Shown in pieces: positions 10,135 to 22,100 of a DNA stretch of 29,458 bases. The notes under the pieces are model-generated. The model worked only from the letters and a program-made list of their open reading frames with translations. It did not search any database and was not told where the DNA came from. This DNA comes from a virus. Positions within the stretch are counted from its first letter, which is position 1. The number at the start of each line of letters is the position of its first letter. The stretch is taken from positions 1-29,458 of the IMG/VR virus record IMGVR_UViG_3300030118_006141; one strand, given 5' to 3'. A program made the translations under genes and the position numbers.

Positions 10135-13100
10135 TTATTCTGCAGTTAATTCTGCTCTAATCGAACCACTATTTCGATGACCTGTTTCACCAACTCCATC
10201 ATAATTTTTTCTTTGAATAGTTGGGAATGTTGAAAGACCAGCATCTACTGTCAATCCAGTGACACCAATTGATATGGGATTGGATGAACGTTGCAGATCG
10301 TTCCCTGAATCTGAACCGTATAATCTACCCCAACTTAGTTTACCCAGTGAAGTTGTCGATGCTTTATTCTCTTCAAAAAATCCCTCTTCATCAATACCGT
10401 TGATAGAACTAGCACTATTTGAATGGACATGACAAATAACCGTGCCTTTTGCACCACCAATACTGTAATCAACAGAATTGACAATATAAACATTATCAAG
10501 GAAAGTTGTTCCGATACCAACTACATGTGCGTCTGTAGGATTTACAGATGTTAATCCATGTCCAACTTTTGTATCTGTAATCAATATAGGGAAACCAACT
10601 TCAAGTATGCTTGCATCAGGAGCATTTTTGAATCTTCCAAAATTCGGTGAATCTGTATCTGTTTCCCTAACCACTGCAGTGAAATCAAATCTTAACGCAG
10701 GTTTACTGCCTGGTCTAGTTATTTGTGTAATACCTGTTATGATTCCAGTATATCCTTCAAAATTAGCAATACCTGTTATTTTTTCATATTTGAATGGAGG
10801 ACTCTCTATTATAACTTTTGGTGGATTATTTGAATCATATCCAAGACCCCCATCGGTAATTTGATCAAAAGCGACTGAACCATTAGAAACTGTAAGTGTT
10901 GCTGTTGCTGTATTTCCTACACCAGCACCAATACCTGAAGGTGGTGCTGCTATTCTTACATCAACTGTGCCATCATATCCAGAACCTGATTCTATAATAG
11001 TTAATGAAGAAATAGTGCCAGTCCCAGATACATTTGCTATTGCAGATGCAGGTGTATTTACTTCACCTGATGACACTAATGCGTCTACTCCACTAACAGT
11101 GAGTCCATATCTTGTTTCAAAGAAAAATGATTGGGCATCATCAACAAAAATACTATTATCACCTTGCACTCCCAATCCAGATGTAGTTGTAAAGTCACCA
11201 ATTATTTTAGATGTAGGATAAATTTGAGGTTCTAATATAGATCTTGATTTAGAAACTAATGTTCCATTAATAGTTAAATCTCTTTTTTGTTTCATCCATT
11301 TTACTGGTTTTTCATTTAAATCATCAATCCCCAATCCTGTGTAAATATCGGTGTCTAATATGTCTGTATTAAGTATTTCTTTGACAACTCTTGAACTAGT
11401 TTGTGATGTTGTTATTCCAGATGATCTATCACTCTTAAATATACGAAGTTCATCACCAATTTTAACTGTTTCTGGAACAACTTGTATCTTAACATCTTTA
11501 TTATCTTCACCTTTATAGAAATAGATATCAACTTGATCATGATCATTCAATCCTTCACCAGTTTCACCTTGAGGAGGTTCTTTAAATGTAAATGTTGTTC
11601 CACCATTAAATTGATAAGATTCGCCAGGTTTTTGTAAAACACCATTCACAAATACGAGTAATACTGCATCTAAGTCGATTAATGCAGAAAGATCATTTGA
11701 TCTATCTTTTTCAAAACTTAATAGTTCACCATTAAAGAATAATGGGAATCTAGTTCTTTGTCCGTCTTGTAAGAACTTTATATTGTCAATTGAATCAATT
11801 TCACCAAATTGCCAAGCAGAAAACTTATCATTAAATATTTCAAGAACTTCCAATTCAAATTCTTGTATTGGTGCTGATAAATGTGCAGCAGTTACAAGAC
11901 CAACAGGTTTGAATTTGTCTCCTTTTTTAAATGAATATCCTGCTCTTGCTATTTCAAATTTACTAATCGTGAATAAAGTTGAACCAATTCCAACAGATGT
12001 TGTTGCTGTTCCAACATCAACATTTAATAATAAGTTAGCACCTGTTTCTTCTGTAGGTCCAACACCCAATCTTGATATACCTACCACTTCAAGATTTTCA
12101 TAGATTGGTTCAGGTATATTAATCTGTGGATTTACATATCCAGAACCTGGATTTGTTATTGTAAATGCAAGAGTTCCTCCTACACCTACAGTTGCTTCTA
12201 CAACAGCACCAGTACCACCGCCACCACCAGGTCCAACATTAAATGTAATTGAATCTATAGATGTTGCTCCTACACTTACAAATGAACCAGCAAATGGATC
12301 TGAGTTAGGGAAACTAGTTTTAGATACTGCACGAGGATATGGATGATTACCTAAAAATCCATCTTTAGAACATTTGAATACGATTCCACCAGTATCAATA
12401 CCAACTGTTTGACCCGTAATGAATGTATGATTTGGTATGACTAATGTAAGAAGTCCACTGTGAGATTCGTAAATTGCATCAGTTGCAGTGAATGCATCTC
12501 CATTGTAAGCAGTTTTTCTTATAGAACCTATACCCGAACTTACAAATTTATGTTCATAAGCAATATCTGTAACACCTATTGCAACAGTGCCACCACGATA
12601 ACCTGATCCGAACGTTAAATCTTCAAAGAATTCAAAAGCATGACCACCACCTTGATAAGTATGTGGTATTGTGCTAGCACCTGCCTGTACCTCAAAACTT
12701 CTTTCAGATACAATACCAACAACAAATAATGGTCTTTCATGATCTTGGAAAATAGTTGTTGTAACACCCACATATCCACCACCACCAATAGTTTGAACAG
12801 CTGTATCTGTCGCTGAAACAAAGTTATGAGGATATTGATCACCAGGTGCAGATGCACCAACATTTACTCTAAATGTATTTGTTGTGACATTATCTACTGT
12901 TAAATATTGATTTGCTGCAGGGTCAGTTGCTCTTGGATAGGTTTTAGGTTGACTAGGATCTAATGTGCAAGTGAATGTGAATGAATCAGTTTCAAGAACC
13001 ACAGCATCACCATTTACTAATCCGTGATCATTAAGTGTAATAACTAGATTACCATTTGATGTATCATATACTGCATCTGTTACTGAATTAATTTGATTAC

Positions 13101-16100
13101 CATCCTCATCTTGACCAACTATATCTTTGGGGCATTTAAATTCAAGATTCTTCAATTTAACTGTAGTGGGTCTGTCTAATGCAAATCCATGAACATCATT
13201 TGTCGTTACTGTAATAATGCCTGATGTATTATCATATACAGCAGTTTGAATACCTAGATTGAATCCAGAAGATGTTCCAATTCCAACAATTCCTGTCAAT
13301 TCACCAGATGCATTTTTCTCTGCTATTACCTTTGCACCTACTAATGGTGCATATCCTAATCCTGGTGTTGAACCTAATGATACAATTAGACCACCTCTTG
13401 GTATTTGATTTTGATTAATATCATCAGGAGACACAATAAATGAACCATCTGTTGATGTAATACCAGTAAATCTTATTGATGATATTCCAGCTATGGTATC
13501 TGCTACAATTTTATAATTGTTTTTACTAGAACTTGCAGTAAACGGTCTTTGATATACTCCATTAATGAATACAACACCGTTTCCTATCTGCACACCAGCA
13601 GATGTATTTGCCCCTCCTACCTTTAAAGTATAGTTTGTTGTAAGACCAGTAAAATTATCAGATATGTCATCAAATAGCATATTTGTTTCATAATCTTGTC
13701 TTGTAAATGTTCTTCCACTAAAATCTGCTTTTACAAAAGGTAATTCGGTATCTGTTTTTCTTGAACGTGTATTACCTTTAGGTGGACTGACAAAATGAAC
13801 ACTACTATCAACAATATTAAACGAACCTCTATGTACTCTAACCAAATCACCAACATCATGAGATGTAGCACCGATACCCAACACTCCCCTTTCGACTCTG
13901 ACTGTTGGAACTGTTGATAAACCTTCTGATATGTTTTGTTGATCGTCTATTTTCCCGCTTCCATCAGATGTGCTTGAAAATCCAACTTCAATTATTTTCA
14001 TAAATTCATCATTTATCTTTAATATATCAGATGTTGCGATTGAACCAATTCCACTGAGCGAGAATTGTGAAGTTCCAGTGCCAATACTAACATCTAATGT
14101 ATGAGTTAAAGATGTGAATGTAACTGGTTGTTGTACAATACCATCTAATCCAATCATAGTTTTAGATAATTTTTTAGTCATATTCAACTTATGACGATTA
14201 CCTGAACCCACACCAGTAAAGGTTATCGCAACACCAGATGTTATATCATCTCTTGTTGGGAATAATTGGAACTTGTTAATATCACTTAAAACTTTTACAA
14301 AAACAGTTGAGGGTAAAATATCTGTTGTTAGACCAACATTATTTACAGTTGAACCAATAGAAACTGGTGTGGCAGCAACACCCACAAAAGATGAACCAGG
14401 TGTATATTCTAATTCCTCATTTGTATTGAAGAAATGATTTGGTATTGTAAATGTACCTGTTGATTTTTCTAATCCAACACCATCGGGATTAAATGTTTTA
14501 GTGTAAATTGGTGTTCCTTCATGTTTTAATTCAAACTCTGTTTTATCAGCTCTCTTACCTTCTAAACCATCATATGCAGATAATAATACACTTTGTGTTA
14601 CATTACCGTAAGATAAATTTAATGGATTATTGCTAAAATCTTGGTCAGTGTAAAATACTTGATTATATGCTTGAACTTTAACCTCATCAGTAATATCTGA
14701 ATCAGGCACAAACGATATACTAATATCATCACCAACTATTGAAGAGGTAAATGAACCTATTCCTGAAGTTGAACCTAATGAAACATATGGATATTGCACA
14801 ACTAAAATATCACTATCATCTCTAATTGCTGTAACTTGATGTATTGCAGAAGTTTGTCCAGCAGATACTTTAACTAGAGATTTAATTGAACTATCAATTG
14901 TTTTATCAATAGAAGCAAAACTAATTGGTGTTGCAGTTCCCTCGTTAAATGTAGATTCAAATCTTATACTCCTTTCAGTTTCTGAAGGTTGCCCTTGAGC
15001 TAAGAATCTATGAGTTCCAATACCAGCGGTTGTAGTTCCTAAACCAACTATACTTGATTTTGTGTTTATATTATTATTCCTATCATTTTCAATTTGCAAT
15101 TTAACTAAACCGTTTTCCAATTTAGATGTTATAATTCCAACTTTATTTGTAGAAATTCCTATTACATCATCAGAATAAATTTGTGATAAAGATGTGTTAA
15201 CACCATCAAAATCAAGTAAAATTTCATTATAATTATATTCTTTGGTTACTGTATCTTGCACAAATATATTTGCTTGCAATCCATTAAATTCATCTTTATC
15301 AAACTCAAAAATTGATGTGGTGCTGTTTGAATTAGCATCTACATTAGCACTTATTAAGTTGATGCTACCAATAACATTTGTGGTAGTTCCTAGTATATCA
15401 ATATCATAAAAGGTTTTTAATATTTTGATATCATGATCTCTTGTAAATTTTTCAACAGGTTCAAATAACAGATTTACAGTGTCAGTATCTGTCGTTTCAG
15501 TTTTAAATTCACCTAATTTTAAATTACCATCAGTATTATCTTCTCCTACTCCAGCAGTATCACTTGTTTTTTCAAGTAGTATAACATCATCCTCAGTTGT
15601 TAAAACAATTATTTCACTTAATTGTGTATCAAATGTATCAGGATCTACTACTTGAATAAGATAATTTACAAATCTACCATTTACCGTATCAATAACACTA
15701 TTATTTGCAGAAAAACCAACGCTTGAAAATCTACCACTAATATCATCATGCATTATCACTCTATTTGTTATGCATTTATTAAAGTTGGTTAATCTTCTTG
15801 TAGAGAAAAGAATAGATTTTGTTTTATTTTTTAATCTTTCATAATCTCTTACATAATCAAAATTATTAATTGCGTCTACACGATTATCATCACTTACAAG
15901 ATCTAAAATAAAATTCCTTATAACTTCATTTGTTTTTGATGAACGAACATCTACTCGACTCTGTATGAATGTATCTGCAAAATTCTTTAATCCTGAAGGA
16001 TGAACGATACTATTGACACTATTAGAAAATTGATCCCAAGTTATTGGACTTTTAACAGAATAAGATAAATTTTGATAGTAATCATTATCAGGTATAACTT

Positions 16101-19100
16101 GCACATCTTCATTTAACTTACCGATATTATTGATCCAACCATATTCCCTACGATTTGAAAAATCAATAGAAAAGAAACCTTTATCAGATTTAAGAGCAAC
16201 CACCTCAGCTGAAACACCTGTTGTTCGACCTGTAATTCTATCCCCTATACTAATTAATTGCAATCCATCTAATTTTATGTAATCATCTCGTGTTTCAATA
16301 ACTGATACATCAACTTTCTCGTCATTTAGTAATAATTTTTCATTTAATTGGAAAACACCTCTTTTCTGAACTGGCACTATATTTGGATATTTTTGTTTAT
16401 TGATTATAGATGCAAATCCAGATTGAAATGTTACTGCAATTCCTGGATTTGTACTCAATCCTGCAACACTATACTTCACGATAACTTCAGTTCCGCCAGT
16501 ATACTCTTCAACTTTAAAGAATTTAAAATTATAATCAGAAGAGTTAAATCCATCCCCTGATTCATCTACTCTCTGTATACCCTCAATAAATATTTCATCA
16601 CCGACTGCAAATGGTTCAGGATTAAATCCGCTAAATGGAACTTGCATAAAACATTCTATCAAACCCTGTTGATTAATTCTTATAGAGTTGATACCTATTC
16701 CATTTGAATTGTTAATTGCAAATATTTGATGTGATGTAGAATCTAACCCATGAATAGGTGCTATCAAATTGATATCTGAAATTGTCTGGTTAGGACTTAT
16801 AGCTAGTATTGAAGAATCATCTATAATTTGATTCGTAGATGGATTAAATAAGATTAAATCAGGTGGTGTGGTATAATCAGAACCACCATTAACAATTTCA
16901 ATTTCAGAAATAGTATCTAAATTATCAATATTTAAAATTGAAGGTATAAAAACTTCAGGTTGTAGTGTTTTATCAGATGAATATTCATACCCTATATCAA
17001 GTATTCTTGTTTTTTTAACTCTACCGATATCGTTAGATCTAATCACTAAATTAGCATTTGTGCCCTCTTCAGATAATACAGTATTAAATTCTGGTAATTT
17101 TTTGTAATTATATCCTTTTGAAATAATATTTAATTTTTTAATACCACCTTTAACGTTTTTTGAACTTGTTGAATATTCAATTTTTTCACAATCTTCTTCA
17201 TTATAAGTTAAAAATTCAGGTAATTTTGGTGAGAAGTTAAATGTCTCAGATGTAACTTCTGATATTTTATATTCACCATTATACACACTATCAAGGAAAA
17301 TAATTTGGGAATAATTTTGCACATCGTTATCTGCTGTGCTGATAAAACCACCCTTAGTAATACCATAATATAATACTGATGGTGTTGAATTTGTAGGTTG
17401 TAAAGTTAATGTTGCACCTTCAGGATTAAAAATATCAGTCCCTAAACCAATAGTACCCGCTACACCAACATTAAATATTGATGAATCTTGAGAACTTAAA
17501 AATTCATTACTGCCATTTTGGTAAAATATTTTGAAATCAAATTCAGCAAGAGTGGTTGTTGATAATCCAAACTTAATTTTTGAATTTTTATAGACCTTAA
17601 TTTGAGGGTTTATTGGTGATATAGTTTGCTCACTTCCACCTGTATTTGGAATTATTTCGATTAATCTTATTGGATTTGCAAATAAATCCTTATATGTCTC
17701 TGCTAATTGGAAATATCTACTATTAATTTTATTAATAAAATAAGATCCTGTGCCTAAACCAGCACTTCCTTCATAAAATACTTTATCACCAGTGTTAAAT
17801 CCATGATCCTCTATATCAATTCTATTTGATTCAACATCAGCATTTGTAAATTTGATTGGATTAATTAATAATTTTTCAAATTCAGAATTATAATTTACTT
17901 CAATAGGCACAGTGGTTCCTATCCCAACTGTCAAATTTGGCACGACATTTATTTTAACAATATCACCATTTTGTAAATTATGTGTTGTTGTTTCAGCAGC
18001 AGCAACTTTTGTTGTTACTGTGCTTACAATTTTATCAACAGCACCAGTTACTTGATTGAATTTTGAGGATATATTATAAAGAAAAGTGGATAATCCTACA
18101 ACAGCACTTGCATTTGAATTAAAATATAACCCATCACTTGTATTACCAACACTAACTGTAGAAAGACCAATATAATTTTCACTTTTTTTAATTACAAATA
18201 ATTCAATTTCAGTGTCTAACGATCCATATGGTATCGCAAAGTTACCGTCAGTATCATTAGGATCACCAGTCATAGACACATTAATCTGTCGATTGGGCAC
18301 AGGTGGAACTGTTAATATTACCTTTTGTCCAGTTTCAAAAGGATGATTTGGAAGATATATTTGCCTATTTGGTATTGAAACCGATTCAATAGTTTCACCA
18401 ACTAGATAATCAGTGCTAATTCCAACTCCATCAGTACCAACTCCTATAGATTGAACTGAATTGAAATATACTACATCGTTCAATTGTGAATCAAATTTTT
18501 CAGTTTTTACTGGAATAGATATTATATTATTCAATAAATCAACGTTTGAACCAAAAGTATGACCCGCCCCGTTAATACGTCTTAATGAACGAATTATTTT
18601 TAAATCTTCGTAAACATTCAATACTTCGATAATTTCATCATTTAAAGCGTTACCAGAACCAACTCTAATACTACTACCTACTGAAATATTTTCTGGCAAT
18701 TGATTAACAAAAATATCTTCAACTACACTACTTAACCCAACAATACTCATGCTTTTTGCTAAAGCAACACGAGATGTGGTAACACCTACTTTAAATGAAT
18801 CTGTTAGATTTTGTATTGATGTGCTTAGACCAGAAACAAAGACAAAATCTTGATCATTTAGTTCAATAAAAGGTTTATAATTTCCTATGACAGTATTCTG
18901 ATTTTGTCTAGTAAATACTAAATCTTCAAATCTATCTAATGTAGTTTCAATACTAGAAACTCCCAATCCAACTATTTCACCAACTTCAGCACTAAAACCT
19001 TGACCATTTGTGCCCGTTTCATTAAAAGAAGTAAGATCACCAACTTTATAATTTTGACCTGGATTTAATATCTCAATATTATCAATTTCACCCTTTAAAA

Positions 19101-22100
19101 CTGATAACACCTCTGCTGATTGTAAAGAATTTTCATATGATTCAATTAAGAAATCATTATCAGCAAATCTTTCTCCAACATTATAAGGATAAGTATTTCT
19201 TTTTAAATTTGAATTATTGAAATCAAAATCTTGATTTAAATTTAGATTATTTTCAGTTAAAGATGATCTAAATGTTCTTCCTATAAAATAAGGATAAACA
19301 CCATCAATTTCACCATTATTATCTAATTCAATAGTAGCAAAGTATGCATAAATTCCATTTGGAAAATCAGGTGTTTTACAGAATCTTCCATTATGAATAT
19401 CTAAATCACCAGAGTTATCAAAAATAAAATCGTCAATAAACATTCCATCGGCAAATCCAACTGGTCTATTTTCAACTAGGTTAATATCTTTACTATATGA
19501 AGACTCTAAAAGTTTTAATTCTGAATTGATATCATCAGGATCGCTGTAACCAGTTGGTCCATAAATTGGATTTCCATCATATGCCCATCCTATAATAGGA
19601 GAATGTTTTTGTGGTTTTTCATTTATTAATTCAAAATCACCATTTTCTAAATTGCTTAATAATGATTCATTACAACTAAGCACATTATAACTTAAATAAT
19701 CATCTCTTGTAATTAATGATGTAGATTTTTCTCTAAAATGTTTATTTAATTTTAAAATTCTTATAGACGAATCAAAATTAGCATTTATTCCCCTTGTAAC
19801 TACATCAGCAGTTGTAGTTGCTTGGTCGTATCCTATGCCACTGCTGATGACTATAGCATCTATTAACCTACCTTCTGATATTATGGGCCTTACAATCGCT
19901 CCTTCACCTGTTCCAGAGGAATTAATTATTATGTCTGGAATAGAGTTATATTCCATTCCCTGATCTAATACTGCTACATCAACTACTTTACCATTTTCAA
20001 TTATTGGTTTCACACCTCCTAATCTACCATTTAAGATATCAACTTTTGGATTAGAAAGATTATTTACAATTGTAGATCCATAATCTGAACCTTCCTCATA
20101 TAGATAAGCACCAGTAAATGAACCTGTAATTATGGGAGTTACATTAAAAGAACCAGTAACATTACCATTATAAACAACTTCAATATTAACTTTGATATCT
20201 GGATAATTAAATGTTTGATACCCTGTTCCAGTAGAATTTAAACCAACAAATTTACCTCTTTCAAAATCAACCCTTGAAGTACCACCTACTCCTGCATTTG
20301 CAAGTCTAAATGAATTATCATCTATTTTCATTACATGGTAGGATAATGTGGTATCTAATCCTTGAATCGCTTTTGGTATTGTAGAACCAATACCAACTGT
20401 TGGTGAGTAATTAACTAAATCACCATTTTTGAATCCATGATTATTAAAATTAATAGTATCATAAGAGGTTGATATACCGCTTGGTTTTACATGTAATTTA
20501 CGATGTTGATATCCACTACCAGAATTTAATACATTAATACTTGTTATAGTATTTTTTGATTCTGTTCTAAAGGAATGATTACCTGTTGCAGAAGAATCTG
20601 TTGCTAAACCTACTGTATTAATTCCAGCAATACCTGCTAATGCGTCATTTTTCTTATTAAAAATTCTGATGGTTGTTGGATTAACAACTCGCACAAAATA
20701 TGGATCTGAATTACCCAGTGAACCTGTGATCTCAAATATTGGACTATATGCACTACCAATTCCAAGAGAACTATTACCATTATTTTGATAATAAACTAAC
20801 TGACCATCCTCTAATTTATGTGGATCATTAAAGGTAATTGTTTCATTAACAATATCAACACCACCACCAAATTCTATTTTTCTACTATTAAAAAATACCT
20901 CTCTATATCTCGCACCAACATTTGCTTCTAATTCACAACCTTCACCATTTAATCCTGTTAATGATATACTTTTAACTGATTTTATATCAAAATCCTGTGG
21001 GTCAATTAATACTTCTCTAACTGAACCACTTAATATTGGTTCAGCAAAAGCACTTGAAGCAGAACCAACAGTATGAGCAATACCTGGTTCTATGAGTAAC
21101 TTGGGAGGATTAACTATATCGTAATTCTCTCCAGCATTTATTAAATTTATTGAAGTTAAATTTCCATAAATCACAGAATCTTCAGATAAAGGAGACCTTA
21201 TCTCTACACCATTAGTTAATAATCCAATATCACCTATAGTTTTATCATTTGTAGATTTATCAATTAAATTTTGTGATAATGGGAATTTTCTAAAAATCTT
21301 ATTTGCACTTATTTTCTTATTATGATGCCTTAATAAAGTGAAAGTATGTTCATCTTTTGTTGATATACCTAGACCAACCTTTACAGTGCTAGCACTTCCT
21401 ATTTGTCCTCTTGAAGCGTAAAGAGCTATTTTTGTAATATTTGTGTTAGATGGTGCTGGTTGTGGATCAACATAATAAATCTGACCGTCATTTAAACCTG
21501 TTATCAATTCACCTAGACTAGGTGTGGTAGTTGTGCTAGGATCTTTAATAGAATTGTAAACAACAGCATCTCCCTCTATAAATTTAATATCTCTAATTGG
21601 ATCAAAATGAAATTGTAATATACTATACAAACCAGTTATTGGATCTTGACTACTTGGATCAAATGGAAAGTTATCAGTGGTATTAGCCATTCCAACTATT
21701 GTTTCTTTAATAACATCATCATCTATATCAAATTTTGGAAGTGAATTGGATGCAACATATCCATCAGTATCACCGTCAACATACACGTTCAAAACATTTG
21801 AGATAATTGATTCATTACCTTCTCTTATTTCTACCTCTGAACTGGTTGCTTTATCTACAACTCTACGAATATCATACTTCTCGGTATCTACAGGAGTAAA
21901 ATTTGGATTTTCTGCAAATTCAAATTGCTTTGAGTTTAATATATTTTTAACAATTAAAGAGTCAATAACTGTTTGTTCACTTCTTCTTAAAATATTAAAT
22001 TTGTCACCCACTCTAATAGATGACTTATCAATTAAAGTGTTTAAAGTTACAATTGAATCTTTTATACTTTCAGTTTGAAATCTTGAACTGGTATTGTATA

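Noticed and set aside
11783-12103. 106-aa plus-strand frame
   Set aside because: Antisense shadow of the giant protein, with no start signal and no family-like composition.
21677-22078. 133-aa frame on the plus strand
   Set aside because: It lies fully opposite the giant structural gene; residues rich in Ser, Thr, Leu and Ile reflect the complement of its codons. No ribosome-binding site or promoter.
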